Shown piece after piece: positions 12,320 through 23,829 of a DNA stretch of 64,000 nt (within the stretch, counting starts at the first letter, position 1; each line of letters starts with the position of its first letter). The position numbers and the translations under genes are program-made. Origin of the DNA: Vibrio injensis (GTDB taxonomy: Bacteria; Pseudomonadota; Gammaproteobacteria; Enterobacterales; Vibrionaceae); contig NZ_BDJF01000025.1 of assembly GCF_001895205.1 (NCBI RefSeq), positions 124,001 through 188,000 on the forward strand, written 5' to 3'. The notes below the pieces were generated by a model. That model was not told the DNA's origin, did no database searches, and saw only the letters and a list, made by a program, of their open reading frames with translations.

Positions 12320-12754
12320 TTACTTTTTGCCACGAACCAAAGGTAACTTCGCTTCGCTCCACGTCACTAAACCATTTTTAAGCAGACTCACATTTTCAAA
12401 TCCTGCTTTGGCCAGAAGTGTCGCAGCTTCACGAGCATTATGACCCGTTTTACATACGACAATGATGGGGTCTGTTTTGTGTTTTTCAATAGCAGGGAAG
12501 TTACCCGCTTTAATCTCAGATAATAAAATGTGAACTGCGTCGGTAATATGTCCCTGCTTGTATTCATCTTTAGTACGAATATCAACCACAATCCCATTCT
12601 CACGGTTCATTAAATGGGTTACCTGAGCGGCACCGATCTCTTTATAGACCGCGGTAGAAGATTTATAAATATTTAAAATCAACGCGATAAACACCCCTAC
12701 CCATGCGAGGGAGAGGATCATGTTCTGTTGAAAAAAGTCAATGTACTCTTGCAT
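12320..12754 (-). CDS. yibN: Membrane-anchored rhodanese-like protein (YibN type)
   Basis: A single rhodanese domain (about residues 36-140) with the active-site loop VVCKTGHNA, Cys101, after an N-terminal membrane helix (about residues 12-30, LSLAWVGVFIALILNI). Rhodanese domains carry persulfide sulfur; the acceptor of this protein is not known to me. Length 144 residues, as YibN of E. coli, which also sits beside secB. The domain should face the cytosol by the positive residues after the helix. Confidence 0.85.
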   Translation of the reverse strand: MQEYIDFFQQNMILSLAWVGVFIALILNIYKSSTAVYKEIGAAQVTHLMNRENGIVVDIRTKDEYKQGHITDAVHILLSEIKAGNFPAIEKHKTDPIIVVCKTGHNAREAATLLAKAGFENVSLLKNGLVTWSEAKLPLVRGKK

Positions 12755-12825
12755 ATCCTGTGCTCTTACAGTGGAAGTTCAAAACAGTGATGGAGTATAA
12801 CGGGCTTGCCAGTTTGACGCGAGTG

Positions 12826-13800
12826 CTAAGCGCGAGGAAAAGGAAAAGCCGTGACCTTATCAATGTGATCTTCACCTAAAGCCAACATAATCAAACGATC
12901 AATACCTAATGCGACTCCCGCGCAAGTTGGTAATCCTGCGGTCAAAGCCGCAAGCAAATTTTCATCGATCGGCTGCGCAACAAGACCCATAGCAATTCTT
13001 TTTTGGTTGTCTTGCTCAAAGCGCTTACGCTGCTCAGCCGCATCGTCTAGTTCATGGAATCCATTCGCTAATTCAATACCTTTAAAATACACCTCAAAGC
13101 GATCTGCAACTCGTGGATCGTTTCGGTTTACCTTGGCTAACGCGGCTTGAGAAGCCGGAAAATCGTACACAAATACGGGTTTCTGCTGACCAATGTGATT
13201 TTCAACACCCATACTGAATAGTAGTTGTAACAAAGTATCGCGATCTTGCTCAGGCTCAGCAATATCACTAAGCCCTAACTGAGCAGCCACTTGCTTAAGC
13301 TCAGCTAAGCTGGCTTCAAGCGGACAAACGTTTAACACCTGCAAAAACGCGTGTTGATAAGTCATTCTCTCCGCGGTATCGGTGGAGAGTATCTTCTGCA
13401 ATAAAGCATCCACCTCATCCATCAAATCATGATGATCAAAACCGACCCGATACCATTCGAGGAGCGTAAACTCTGGATTATGATAACGACCATTTTCTTC
13501 ATTACGAAACGCTTTATTAATTTGATAAATAGAACCACTACCGGCTGCCAGTAAGCGTTTCATATGAAATTCAGGGCTGGTCATCAGATACAAGGTTTGC
13601 CCAGCCGCATAATCAGGTCCAACAAATTGAGTTTGAAAAGTTTGTAGATGGATATCGGTTACCGTCGCCTGACTCATGGCGGGCGTATCCACCTCTAATA
13701 CCTCACGCTCAGCAAAAAACTGGCGGATATCCTGTAATAAACGGGCACGCTGTTGCAATTGGAGGATTGATGCACTCGGCATCCACTGTGGCTGGCTCAT
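12826..13800 (-). CDS. epmA: EF-P (R)-beta-lysine ligase
   Basis: Paralogue of class II lysyl-tRNA synthetase that lacks the anticodon domain and attaches beta-lysine to Lys34 of elongation factor P. The 324-residue protein shows class II motifs: motif 2 [20 protein letters not shown] near residue 103 and motif 3 [16 protein letters not shown] near residue 298. It lies on the far side of frdABCD from efp and epmB, so all three pathway genes fall within 6.4 kb. Confidence 0.95.
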   Translation of the reverse strand: MSQPQWMPSASILQLQQRARLLQDIRQFFAEREVLEVDTPAMSQATVTDIHLQTFQTQFVGPDYAAGQTLYLMTSPEFHMKRLLAAGSGSIYQINKAFRNEENGRYHNPEFTLLEWYRVGFDHHDLMDEVDALLQKILSTDTAERMTYQHAFLQVLNVCPLEASLAELKQVAAQLGLSDIAEPEQDRDTLLQLLFSMGVENHIGQQKPVFVYDFPASQAALAKVNRNDPRVADRFEVYFKGIELANGFHELDDAAEQRKRFEQDNQKRIAMGLVAQPIDENLLAALTAGLPTCAGVALGIDRLIMLALGEDHIDKVTAFPFPRA

Positions 13801-13883
13801 AAAAAGTATCAGTTATCGAATCAAGAGCATCATTTTACTCTGAGAAACTAAAAAACCAAGTAAACCACCACACACATTATGTA

Positions 13884-13899
13884 CGTGATCGTTATCACA
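13884..13899. promoter_or_regulatory. CRP/FNR-type site upstream of frdA
   Basis: CGTGA-N6-TCACA matches the CRP consensus with one mismatch; the inner TGAT-N4-ATCA also fits the core of an FNR site. It lies 217-232 bases before the frdA start in a 315-base gap (13801-14115) that otherwise holds only AT-rich promoter-like sequence. Anaerobic activation of frd by FNR is known in E. coli; which factor acts here is inference. Confidence 0.6.
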
Positions 13900-14115
13900 C
13901 AAAGCGCATTAAGTATGCTTGTACTTGCACTACTGAAGAAAAAACCCAACAGAATCAATTTTTTCTTTGTTCTGCTCTTCTACACTAGAGCCAGCACTTG
14001 AGTTCAAGTGTTGAGTAGCGAGAGCGGATCAAGAGTATTTCTAGCCGCATCACGCGCCACATAATAATCAGAGGCAATAACCAAACCTCACAATACACTA
14101 CACTGGAGGATAACT

Positions 14116-15927
14116 GTGCAAACGATTACCACAGATATCGCAGTCATCGGCGCTGGTGGCGCTGGTCTTCGTACTGCTATTGCAGCGGCTGAAGCTAACC
14201 CAAATTTAGAAGTTGCACTAATTTCTAAAGTTTACCCTATGCGTTCCCATACCGTTGCCGCTGAAGGTGGCTCCGCAGCAGTTATCAAGGAAGAAGACAG
14301 CCTAGACAATCACTTTAACGATACCGTTGGTGGTGGTGACTGGCTGTGTGAACAGGATGTCGTCGAATATTTCGTTGCTAATGCAACCCGTGAAATGATC
14401 CAGATGGAACAATGGGGTTGCCCTTGGAGTCGTAAAGACAACGGGGAAGTCAACGTCCGTCGTTTTGGAGGCATGAAAGTTGAGCGCACTTGGTTTGCCG
14501 CTGATAAAACCGGCTTTCATATGCTGCACACCCTCTTCCAAACCTCAATTAAATACCCACAAATTAAACGTTTTGACGAATACTTTGTGGTCGATTTATT
14601 GGTGGTTGATGGTGAAGTACAAGGTCTGATTGCCATTCATATGGCTGAAGGTGAACTGGTCGTTATTAAAGCAAAATCTGTGGTACTCGCCACCGGTGGT
14701 GCTGGCCGTGTTTACCACTGTAATACCAACGGTGGCATTGTAACCGGTGATGGTATGGCAATGGCTTATCGTCATGGCGTGCCACTGCGTGATATGGAAT
14801 TTGTCCAGTATCACCCAACAGGTTTACCGGGTACGGGGATTTTGATGACCGAAGGTTGCCGTGGTGAAGGCGGTATCATCGTCAATAAACATGGTTATCG
14901 TTATTTACAAGATTACGGCATGGGGCCAGAAACGCCTGTCGGTCAGCCAAAAAATAAATACATGGAACTTGGCCCGCGTGACAAAGTGTCACAAGCCTTC
15001 TGGCATGAACAGCAAAAAGGCAACACCATCAAGCATCCGCTCGGTGATGTAGTACACCTCGATCTTCGTCATCTTGGTGAAGAGTATCTGCAAGAACGTT
15101 TACCGTTCATTTGCGAACTTGCCAAGGCTTACGTTAACGTTGATCCAGCGAAAGAACCCATTCCAATTCGCCCGACCGTACATTACACCATGGGTGGTAT
15201 CGAAACCAATGGCCAGTGTGAAACTCGCATTAAAGGCTTATTTGCTGTGGGTGAATGTGCCTCGGTGGGCCTACACGGTGCCAACCGTTTAGGCTCTAAC
15301 TCATTAGCTGAATTTGTTGTCTTTGGCCGTGTCGCAGGTGAACATGCGGCGCAACGTGCAGAGAGCTTTAAAGGCTGGGATGAATCCGCGATAAACCAAC
15401 AAGTCAAAGCGGTTGAAGATCGCATTCAAGCCTTAATGAATCAAGAAGGTGATGAAAACTGGGCAACAATTCGCACCGAAATGGGTCACACCATGGAAGC
15501 CGGTTGTGGTATCTATCGTCAAGCTGATTTGATGCAAACCACCATCGATAAGTTAGCCGAACTGAAAGAGCGTTATAAGCGCATCAGCATCAAAGATAAA
15601 GGCAAAGTCTTTAACACCGATCTGCTGTATGCGATTGAAGTCGGTTATGGCTTAGAAGTAGCGCAAGCCATGGCACACTCAGCCATGCTACGCAAAGAAT
15701 CTCGCGGTGCTCATCAGCGCTTAGATGAAGGTTGTACTGAACGTGATGATGTGAACTTCCTGAAACACTCATTAGCCTTCTATCAACCTGATAACGCGCC
15801 AAAAATTGATTATAGCGATGTAAAAATCACTAAATCTCAACCGAAAGCGCGCCTCTACGGTGAAGCCGCCGATCAAGCCGCCGCCGCAGAAAAAGCCGCT
15901 GAGCAACGCGCAGAGGAGCAAAAATAA
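14116..15927 (+). CDS. frdA: Fumarate reductase flavoprotein subunit
   Basis: Catalytic subunit that reduces fumarate to succinate at the inner face of the membrane in anaerobic respiration. [18 protein letters not shown] is the FAD-binding loop; [10 protein letters not shown] carries His45, the residue that binds FAD covalently in relatives; [21 protein letters not shown] and [14 protein letters not shown] line the active site. Starts with GTG behind ggagg. 603 residues. First of four translationally close genes. Confidence 0.97.
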   Translation: MQTITTDIAVIGAGGAGLRTAIAAAEANPNLEVALISKVYPMRSHTVAAEGGSAAVIKEEDSLDNHFNDTVGGGDWLCEQDVVEYFVANATREMIQMEQWGCPWSRKDNGEVNVRRFGGMKVERTWFAADKTGFHMLHTLFQTSIKYPQIKRFDEYFVVDLLVVDGEVQGLIAIHMAEGELVVIKAKSVVLATGGAGRVYHCNTNGGIVTGDGMAMAYRHGVPLRDMEFVQYHPTGLPGTGILMTEGCRGEGGIIVNKHGYRYLQDYGMGPETPVGQPKNKYMELGPRDKVSQAFWHEQQKGNTIKHPLGDVVHLDLRHLGEEYLQERLPFICELAKAYVNVDPAKEPIPIRPTVHYTMGGIETNGQCETRIKGLFAVGECASVGLHGANRLGSNSLAEFVVFGRVAGEHAAQRAESFKGWDESAINQQVKAVEDRIQALMNQEGDENWATIRTEMGHTMEAGCGIYRQADLMQTTIDKLAELKERYKRISIKDKGKVFNTDLLYAIEVGYGLEVAQAMAHSAMLRKESRGAHQRLDEGCTERDDVNFLKHSLAFYQPDNAPKIDYSDVKITKSQPKARLYGEAADQAAAAEKAAEQRAEEQK

Positions 15928-16685
15928 TGGCAGCAAACCGTATGCAAAAAGTTGATATTTTACGTTACGACCCAGAGAAAGATGCAAAGCCTCATTTACA
16001 GGCGTTTGAAATACCGTTTGATGACACAATGTCAGTCCTCGATGCTCTTGGTTACATCAAAGATAATGTCGATAAAGATCTCGCTTATCGTTGGTCTTGT
16101 CGGATGGCGATTTGCGGCTCTTGCGGCATCATGGTCAATGGTGTGCCTAAGTTAGCCTGCAAAAGCTTCCTACGTGATTATCCAAACGGCGTAAAAATTG
16201 AACCACTCGCCAACTTTGCGATTGAGAAAGATCTGATCGTTGATATGACGCCGTTTATCGAACGGCTAGAAGCGATTAAACCTTATATCATTGGCAATGA
16301 TCGCACCCCTGAAGATGGCGCAAACTTACAAACGCCAGAACAAATGGCCCGTTATAAACAGTTTGCTGGCTGCATTAACTGCGGTTTGTGTTACGCCGCT
16401 TGCCCTCAGTTTGGACTTAACTCTGAGTTTATCGGCCCAGCGGCACTGACCTTGGCACACCGCTATAACTTGGATAGCCGAGATAACGGTAAAGCGGAAC
16501 GCATGAAGCTGATCAACGGTGATAACGGCGCTTGGGGCTGTACCTTTGTCGGTTACTGCTCAGAAGTCTGTCCAAAACATGTCGATCCTGCCGCTGCGGT
16601 TAACCAAGGCAAAATCGAATCTTCAATGGATTTCGTTATTGCCATGTTGAAACCTGACGGTTCACCTAAAAAAGTGGAGGCATAG
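15927..16685 (+). CDS. frdB: Fumarate reductase iron-sulfur subunit
   Basis: Passes electrons from menaquinol at FrdCD to FrdA. The [2Fe-2S] ligands are in [21 protein letters not shown] (about residues 58-78), the [4Fe-4S] and [3Fe-4S] ligands in [12 protein letters not shown] near residue 149 and [17 protein letters not shown] near residue 205. 252 residues. The start ATG shares one base with the frdA stop (taatg), suggesting coupled translation. Confidence 0.97.
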   Translation: MAANRMQKVDILRYDPEKDAKPHLQAFEIPFDDTMSVLDALGYIKDNVDKDLAYRWSCRMAICGSCGIMVNGVPKLACKSFLRDYPNGVKIEPLANFAIEKDLIVDMTPFIERLEAIKPYIIGNDRTPEDGANLQTPEQMARYKQFAGCINCGLCYAACPQFGLNSEFIGPAALTLAHRYNLDSRDNGKAERMKLINGDNGAWGCTFVGYCSEVCPKHVDPAAAVNQGKIESSMDFVIAMLKPDGSPKKVEA

Positions 16686-16686
16686 A

Positions 16687-17070
16687 ATGAGTAATCGTAA
16701 ACCTTACGTTCGTGAAATGACCCGTACGTGGTGGAAGGATGATCCTTTCTATCGTCTTTATATGCTACGCGAAGCAACGGTACTGCCACTCATCCTATTC
16801 ACGCTATTTTTGACTATTGGGCTCGGTGCTTTAGTCAAAGGCCCTGAGGCTTGGCAAAGCTGGTTGGCGTTTATGGCAAATCCACTGGTGGTGGCAATTA
16901 ATATCGTTGCCCTAGCGGGAAGCTTATTCCATGCACACACCTTTTTTGGCATGATGCCGCAGGTAATGCCCATTCGCATTAAAGGTAAGTTGCTGGATAA
17001 AAAGATCATTGTCTTAACTCAGTGGGCGGCAGTAGCTGCCATTTCACTGATTGTCCTCATTGTGGTGTAA
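16687..17070 (+). CDS. frdC: Fumarate reductase membrane anchor subunit C
   Basis: One of two hydrophobic anchors that bind menaquinol. 127 residues with three membrane helices (about 30-50, 67-87, 105-126) and N-terminal [20 protein letters not shown], typical of FrdC. The start lies one base after the frdB stop. Confidence 0.95.
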   Translation: MSNRKPYVREMTRTWWKDDPFYRLYMLREATVLPLILFTLFLTIGLGALVKGPEAWQSWLAFMANPLVVAINIVALAGSLFHAHTFFGMMPQVMPIRIKGKLLDKKIIVLTQWAAVAAISLIVLIVV

Positions 17071-17081
17071 GGAGCTTTATT

Positions 17082-17447
17082 GTGGTGAATACCAATCCAA
17101 AACGTTCAGATGAACCCGTATGGTGGAGTTTATTTGGTGCTGGTGGTACTTGGTTTGCAATGATTACCCCAGTAACGGTACTCGTACTTGGGATCATGGT
17201 TCCACTGGGTATGATTGATGCGCAAGCCTTAAGCTATGAGCGTGTAACTGCTTTCGCAACCAGTATTATTGGCGCCCTATTTATTATCGGCACCTTGGCG
17301 TTACCAATGTGGCATGCCATGCACCGTCTACACCATGGTATGCATGATCTGAAATTCCACACTGGCCTCGCCGGAAAAATTGCCTGTTATGCTTTTGCCG
17401 CGCTGATTTCTGTATTAGCCATCGTGTTTGTTTTTCTACTCTGGTAA
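17082..17447 (+). CDS. frdD: Fumarate reductase membrane anchor subunit D
   Basis: Second membrane anchor, 121 residues, three helices. The GTG start gives [20 protein letters not shown], which parallels E. coli [20 protein letters not shown], and has ggag seven bases upstream. [13 protein letters not shown] near residue 82 is the family's histidine-rich quinone-side motif. A longer frame from 17022 overlaps frdC and is unlikely. Confidence 0.93.
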   Translation: MVNTNPKRSDEPVWWSLFGAGGTWFAMITPVTVLVLGIMVPLGMIDAQALSYERVTAFATSIIGALFIIGTLALPMWHAMHRLHHGMHDLKFHTGLAGKIACYAFAALISVLAIVFVFLLW

Positions 17448-17468
17448 TAAACCCCAAAACTAAGATCG

Positions 17469-17499
17469 AACAAGCCAGCGTTATACGCTGGCTTGTTTT
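17469..17499 (+). terminator. Intrinsic terminator after frdD
   Basis: Stem acaagccagcg/cgctggcttgt with a four-base loop followed by tttt, just past the frdABCD operon. Confidence 0.85.
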
Positions 17500-17521
17500 G
17501 TCTGACACTAAATATCAACTC

Positions 17522-18088
17522 TTATTTTACGCGTCCAACGTATTCGCCACTACGAGTGTCAACCTTGATGATTTCACCAATAGCGATAAATAGTGGAACT
17601 CGAACGACAGCACCCGTTGCTAGAGTGGCAGGCTTACCACCCGTTCCTTGAGTGTCCCCTTTTAGGCCAGGATCAGTTTCGGTCACTTCTAATTCAACGA
17701 AATTTGGCGGCGTAACAGAAATTGGGTTACCATTCCACAAAGTCAAAGTACAGCTAGTGTTTTCAACCAACCATTTAGCGCTATCACCCACGGATTTAAC
17801 ATCGGCAGCAATTTGCTCAAAGGTTTCGTTGTTCATAAAGTGATAGAATTCACCATCGCTGTACAAATAATCCAGATCGATATCGATTACATCTGCCACT
17901 TCAGCAGAATCACCGGACTTGAAGGTTTTCTCTAACACTTTACCAGAAAGTAATTTACGGATGCGTACACGGTTAAATGCCTGACCTTTACCTGGCTTCA
18001 CATACTCATTTTCGAGAATGACACAAGGCTCATTATCAAGCATAATTTTCAAACCGCCTTTAAATTCGTTCGTGCTAACAGTAGCCAT
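17522..18088 (-). CDS. efp: Elongation factor P
   Basis: Relieves ribosomes stalled on polyproline stretches by acting near the peptidyl-transferase centre. 188 residues, three beta-barrel domains. Lys34 in the loop [12 protein letters not shown] is the residue that EpmB and EpmA modify with beta-lysine. It is divergent from epmB, with 32 bases between the starts, and convergent with frdD. Confidence 0.96.
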   Translation of the reverse strand: MATVSTNEFKGGLKIMLDNEPCVILENEYVKPGKGQAFNRVRIRKLLSGKVLEKTFKSGDSAEVADVIDIDLDYLYSDGEFYHFMNNETFEQIAADVKSVGDSAKWLVENTSCTLTLWNGNPISVTPPNFVELEVTETDPGLKGDTQGTGGKPATLATGAVVRVPLFIAIGEIIKVDTRSGEYVGRVK

Positions 18089-18120
18089 TTTTTCCTCTTA
18101 CCTTCTTCGAGTTAAATTCA

Positions 18121-19143
18121 ATGCCAAATATAATAACCCGAAAACACCAATCTGTTGAGCAAAACTGGCTACAACAGCTAGCGAATGGGATTTCCGATCC
18201 CGAGCAACTACTTACTCGGTTGGCTATCGATCCTACCCCTTGGCGTTCAGGTTTTAAAGCTAGAGCGCTTTTTGCACAGCGAGTGCCAGAGAGTTTCGTG
18301 GAACGAATGGAAAAAGGAAACCCGGATGATCCCCTTTTACGTCAAGTGCTGCCATTAAGTGACGAATTTATTATTCAACCTGGCTACTCAACCGATCCAC
18401 TTGAAGAGCAAAATAACTCGACGCCAGGATTATTGCATAAATACCGTAACCGCTGCTTACTGATCGTCAAAGGCGGCTGCGCGATAAATTGTCGTTATTG
18501 TTTTCGACGTCATTTCCCTTATCAAGATAATAAAGGCAATAAATCGGTGTGGCAGCAAAGTCTCGACTACATCGCCCAGCATCCACAGCTTAATGAAGTG
18601 ATTCTCTCTGGGGGGGATCCATTAATGGCAAAAGATCATGAACTGACTTGGCTAGTCGAACAGATTGCTGCCATTCCTCATATTAAACGGTTACGGATTC
18701 ACTCTCGATTGCCCGTGGTAATTCCAGCTCGCATTACCGATGAGCTAGTAAGCTTATGTGCCGAAACTCGTTTGCAGGTGATCCTTGTTACTCATATTAA
18801 TCATGCCAATGAAATTAATGCTGAACTAAACCAACAGCTAACCCGCCTAAGCGCCGTCAAAGTCACCCTACTCAATCAAAGCGTGTTATTAAAAGGTGTC
18901 AACGATTCCGTAGATGCTCAAGTAGCATTAAGTGAAGCATTATTTGATGCTGGGATCCTACCTTATTACTTACATGTATTGGATAAAGTACAAGGTGCAG
19001 CTCATTTTTATGTCAGTGATGATCAAGCCAGAGCAATTATCGCGGGATTAATCGAGCAAGTTTCAGGCTACTTAGTTCCCAAACTAACCAGAGAAATCGG
19101 TGGTCGCCCAAGTAAAACGCCATTGGATCTCCATCTCGAATAA
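18121..19143 (+). CDS. epmB: EF-P lysine 2,3-aminomutase (radical SAM)
   Basis: Converts (S)-alpha-lysine to (R)-beta-lysine for EF-P modification. The radical SAM cluster motif CxxxCxxC is GGCAINCRYCFRRH with Cys120, Cys124 and Cys127; VILSGGDPLM near residue 160 is the GGDP motif of lysine aminomutases. 340 residues, as E. coli YjeK. The start is immediately divergent from efp, so the pair probably shares a promoter region. Confidence 0.95.
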   Translation: MPNIITRKHQSVEQNWLQQLANGISDPEQLLTRLAIDPTPWRSGFKARALFAQRVPESFVERMEKGNPDDPLLRQVLPLSDEFIIQPGYSTDPLEEQNNSTPGLLHKYRNRCLLIVKGGCAINCRYCFRRHFPYQDNKGNKSVWQQSLDYIAQHPQLNEVILSGGDPLMAKDHELTWLVEQIAAIPHIKRLRIHSRLPVVIPARITDELVSLCAETRLQVILVTHINHANEINAELNQQLTRLSAVKVTLLNQSVLLKGVNDSVDAQVALSEALFDAGILPYYLHVLDKVQGAAHFYVSDDQARAIIAGLIEQVSGYLVPKLTREIGGRPSKTPLDLHLE

Positions 19144-19311
19144 TTCATCAATCATATCAATCACCATGCCAAGCAGAAGCAAACCTTCGATAACTTGCGT
19201 AGTAAAGAGTATAACCATTTTTTATCAATACCAATAAAGTCTATGATTTAACTAATCAAACAAGATCACGCATACTGACGCTTTTGTCGCGCGCTCACTT
19301 TTGGAGAGACC

Positions 19312-19782
19312 ATGTTCACTTTAGATACCTTACTCGACCTAGGGCCATTCAATTGGTACGCACTCTTTTGTTGTGCGGTTAATGGATTGTTAATCGGTAT
19401 CGAGCGACAAACTCGTGGCAAACCCGTTGGCATAAGAACGTCAATTTTGATCATCTCTGGGACTTACTTTTTTATGGCAATGGCAGTGTCTTTGTCGCCA
19501 AATACCTTAGATCAAGCACGAGTGTTAGGACAAATCATTACTGGAGTAGGCTTTCTAGGGGCCGGCGTAATGATGACTCAAGATGGTAAAATCCATGGCG
19601 TCACTTCTGCCGCCGTGATCTGGGTACTAGCAGCACTTGGTTTAATGATCGGCTTAGGGTATTGGGTACAATCGGTGGTGATTACCTTACTGGTCTTATT
19701 AGTGCTCTATGGCGTCGATAAAGTAGAAAACACTTTTCAAAGCTTACGCCGTGGTGTTCATCAACGATTTCGTGGCCGTTAA
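19312..19782 (+). CDS. MgtC/SapB-family membrane protein
   Basis: A 156-residue inner-membrane protein of the MgtC/SapB family: CAVNGLLIGIERQTRGKPVGIRT near residue 22 and ITGVGFLGAGVMMTQDGKIHGVTSAA near residue 84 are the two family signatures, and about five membrane helices are visible. It has only the membrane part and a short basic tail, not the C-terminal ACT-like domain of MgtC, so it resembles the short YhiD-like type. Substrate or partner unknown. It stands alone. Confidence 0.85.
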   Translation: MFTLDTLLDLGPFNWYALFCCAVNGLLIGIERQTRGKPVGIRTSILIISGTYFFMAMAVSLSPNTLDQARVLGQIITGVGFLGAGVMMTQDGKIHGVTSAAVIWVLAALGLMIGLGYWVQSVVITLLVLLVLYGVDKVENTFQSLRRGVHQRFRGR

Positions 19783-19810
19783 TCGCATCATTTCCCTCTT
19801 GATAAACATA

Positions 19811-19840
19811 AAAAAACCGGAGTTTTCACTCCGGTTTTTT
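19811..19840. terminator. Bidirectional terminator between MgtC-like gene and groEL
   Basis: Perfect stem aaaaaaccggag/ctccggtttttt with a six-base loop, with A- and T-runs on both sides of convergent genes. Confidence 0.9.
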
Positions 19841-19863
19841 ACTGATTAGCGCTTAGGCTAGCA

Positions 19864-21504
<1,641 letters not shown>

Positions 21505-21576
21505 TCATTTCCTTTTCTAAATTCTGTTTTAATCAATCGTTTTTGAATCAGAGCAAAAATTACTCAATGCTTACTC

Positions 21577-21867
21577 TTACTCGACAATCGCCATGATGTC
21601 GTTTTCAGATAGAATCAACACTTCTTTGCCATCAATCTTTTCTGTTTTAGTGCCATAGCCTTCAGCAAAAATTACCGTATCGCCGACCTTTACGTCGAGT
21701 TCTTTAACTGAACCATTCTCAAGGATACGGCCTTTACCTACCGCTAAAACCACACCACGAGTTGATTTTTCAGCCGCTGAGCCAGTTAGAACAATGCCAC
21801 CAGCAGACTTAGATTCAACTTCTTTGCGTTCAACGATAACTCGGTCGTGTAATGGACGAATGTTCAT
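21577..21867 (-). CDS. groES: Co-chaperonin GroES (10 kDa)
   Basis: Heptameric lid of the GroEL chamber. 96 residues beginning [20 protein letters not shown], with the mobile loop [18 protein letters not shown] at about residues 21-38. First gene of groESL, with a good ribosome site (caggagag). Confidence 0.97.
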   Translation of the reverse strand: MNIRPLHDRVIVERKEVESKSAGGIVLTGSAAEKSTRGVVLAVGKGRILENGSVKELDVKVGDTVIFAEGYGTKTEKIDGKEVLILSENDIMAIVE

Positions 21868-21936
21868 CGGTCGTCTCTCCTGATTGTATTTTCTATGAGG
21901 TTAATGAAAAGGCTGATTGCTCAGCTTGTGACTGTT

Positions 21937-21965
21937 ATGTGGGGGAGAAAGCCAGTGATCCCAAG
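21937..21965 (-). promoter_or_regulatory. Sigma-32 (RpoH) heat-shock promoter of groESL
   Basis: On the minus strand CTTGGGA (-35) and CCCCCACAT (-10) are separated by 13 bases, close to the RpoH consensus CTTGAAA-N13/14-CCCCATNT, about 70 bases before groES. No CIRCE repeat was seen. The 323-base gap 21868-22190 also has to hold the promoter of the divergent regulator at 22191; I see no further gene in it. Confidence 0.75.
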
Positions 21966-22190
21966 GGGGAAGAATAAAAAAAACGTGATTTGGTTAACAA
22001 ATTTATCGAGAAAAAATTCAGCGACCTGAAGAAATGAGCGTCCGAAAATGATCCCTAGGATCTCAAATTGAATGTTCAATGGCCATTCAACGCTATTTAT
22101 TGGCCATAATTCCATGCCTTGATGATTGTAAACCCTTTGCTTTATTAAGCGGCTTATCCATAATAGACGGAGTAATTAAAGAGGAACATC

Positions 22191-22820
22191 ATGAAAACCA
22201 TCGAGCGGATTTTACACACCATCAAACGAGAAGGTGCTGTCACAGCAAAACAAGTGGCAAATGATCTGCGTATTACCACCATGGGAGCTCGACAGCATTT
22301 ACAAAGCCTCGAAGAAGAAGGGATCCTGATTTTCTATGATGTTAAAGTCAAAGTAGGCCGCCCAACTCGTCATTGGTCCTTAACCAAAAAAGGTCATGAC
22401 CAGTTCGCGGATCGACATGGTGAGCTAACGATTCAAATGATCGATGCCGTTGAGCATCTATTCGGTCAAGATGGCTTAGCGAAAGTGACCGCAGAACGCG
22501 AATCACAAACACTGCAACATTATCAACAAGCGCTATTAGCCTGCGATGATTTAACGACTAAATTGCACACTCTAGTCAAATTGCGTGAACAAGAAGGCTA
22601 TATGGCTGAACTAGAGTGTACGGAATGGGGTTATTTATTGATTGAAAATCACTGCCCCATCTGCCGAGCCGCTAAACGTTGCCCCGCACTCTGTGCATCA
22701 GAACTCAATGTGTTTAAACAACTGCTTGGCCCAGAATGCCATATCGAACGCAGCGAGCACATCATTGAAGGCCAGCACCGCTGCGCTTATCGGATCGAAC
22801 CCATCTCAGCCGACCTTTGA
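22191..22820 (+). CDS. SufR-like winged-helix regulator with C-terminal cysteine cluster
   Basis: A 209-residue regulator of the COG2345 type. An N-terminal winged helix (about residues 5-70, TAKQVANDLRITTMGARQHLQSL as helix-turn-helix, then VGRPTRHWSLT as wing) is followed by a C-terminal part with eight cysteines; HCPICRAAKRCPALC (Cys155, 158, 164, 168) with Cys183 and Cys198 resembles the iron-sulfur ligands of SufR in cyanobacteria. It may sense iron-sulfur status, redox state or a metal; the target genes are unknown to me. Divergent from groESL; no suf or isc gene is in the window. Confidence 0.75.
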   Translation: MKTIERILHTIKREGAVTAKQVANDLRITTMGARQHLQSLEEEGILIFYDVKVKVGRPTRHWSLTKKGHDQFADRHGELTIQMIDAVEHLFGQDGLAKVTAERESQTLQHYQQALLACDDLTTKLHTLVKLREQEGYMAELECTEWGYLLIENHCPICRAAKRCPALCASELNVFKQLLGPECHIERSEHIIEGQHRCAYRIEPISADL

Positions 22821-22844
22821 GAATGACAACTTATTTTCTGTTTC

Positions 22845-22881
22845 AATAATGAGAATGGCGTGATTCCTTTCTCATTATTTT
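22845..22881 (+). terminator. Hairpin after the SufR-like gene
   Basis: Eleven-base perfect stem aataatgagaa/ttctcattatt followed by a short T-run; AT-rich, so only moderately strong. Confidence 0.5.
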
Positions 22882-23045
22882 GATCTGTTACCTATACTGA
22901 TCATTATAGTCATTAGGAGAAGTGACCTGCAACCAGTAAAGATGTGGTTAGCTTCAACAGATCTGCTACTGGTTATGAGCACTCTCCTTATCATCCGTCA
23001 TGGTTTATCCATGGTAGGGTACTCACAGAAGATAAGGTGCACTCA

Positions 23046-23387
23046 ATGTCTCGATCACCCAGCCCCATCCAAGCTATTCCCTCTTTTGATGAGTTAATGC
23101 TGTTAGCGGAGCAGAATCCAGAAGCATTTCGCTCATTAAAACAATCGCTCTGTGATGAATTGATTGATTCCGCTTCCGCCATCATGCGAGAGCGATTACG
23201 CGCCCAGCAGAATCATATTGATCGCATACTCAGCCGCTGTAAAAACCCCCACCATGCAAATGTAAAACTGATGCAAGAACTGAGCATACAGTTCATCAAG
23301 TTTCGCGATGCCTTAGAGGGAGATAAACAACCAACGACCTCAGCACAAATCATTCCTTTCCAGGCTCGTCACGATGATTGGCGCTAA
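23046..23387 (+). CDS. DUF3135-family hypothetical protein
   Basis: A soluble 113-residue protein that I recognise as the Vibrio DUF3135 family: MSRSPSPIQAIPSFDELMLL start, acidic and helical middle, NPHHANVKLMQELSIQFIKF near residue 75. No enzymatic motif and no known function. The frame is open 34 codons further upstream, but the start at 23046 has aagg upstream and fits the family. Its last 38 bases overlap the 3' end of the convergent DUF805 gene. Confidence 0.75.
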   Translation: MSRSPSPIQAIPSFDELMLLAEQNPEAFRSLKQSLCDELIDSASAIMRERLRAQQNHIDRILSRCKNPHHANVKLMQELSIQFIKFRDALEGDKQPTTSAQIIPFQARHDDWR

Positions 23388-23829
23388 TGGTATGGGGTGA
23401 TTTCCCAAAACGATTATCGGCAGCTTTACCAGCAAGAAAGCCACATTCGACTAAAATCCAACTTCCACAGCCTAATGCAAGCAAAGCCAGTGCGGTTTCC
23501 CACCAGTTGGGAGCCGCAGCCATTGCCGTCTCCCCAACAGGCATGCCCATTCGCCCAAGTAACAATGGTAGATTCAATAGTAACCACCAACTCGACTTAT
23601 CGCGATCATGCCAGCGCTTAGCCGTTACCGCTAAGTCTGGTAATAAAAGTCCAAGCAGTAGCAAAGGCCAAAGGTAAGCCGCAAAACTCGGCAACCAGCG
23701 GCTCACTGTTAACATGAAAACAATAATGGTTAAATAGTAACCGAGATTCCATAACCAATAGGTTTGGCGACCAATCCGGCCATGGAAAGAGAACAATAAT
23801 TGGGTTAATGGCATCACTTGCTCACTCAA
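23350..23829 (-). CDS. DUF805-family inner-membrane protein
   Basis: A 159-residue membrane protein. LLFSFHGRIGRQTYWLWNLGYY at the start and VTAKRWHDRDKSSWWLLLNL near residue 68 are the DUF805 (YhaH-like) signatures; four membrane helices are visible. Function unknown. Its start overlaps by four bases (ATGA type) the stop of the upstream isomerase-like gene, so the two are probably co-translated; its end overlaps the convergent DUF3135 gene. Confidence 0.8.
   Translation of the reverse strand: MSEQVMPLTQLLFSFHGRIGRQTYWLWNLGYYLTIIVFMLTVSRWLPSFAAYLWPLLLLGLLLPDLAVTAKRWHDRDKSSWWLLLNLPLLLGRMGMPVGETAMAAAPNWWETALALLALGCGSWILVECGFLAGKAADNRFGKSPHTISANHRDEPGKE

Noticed and set aside
17022..17081. Longer FrdD start at 17022
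   Set aside because: It would overlap frdC by 49 bases and add 20 residues absent from FrdD; the GTG at 17082 has a ribosome site and matches the homologue.
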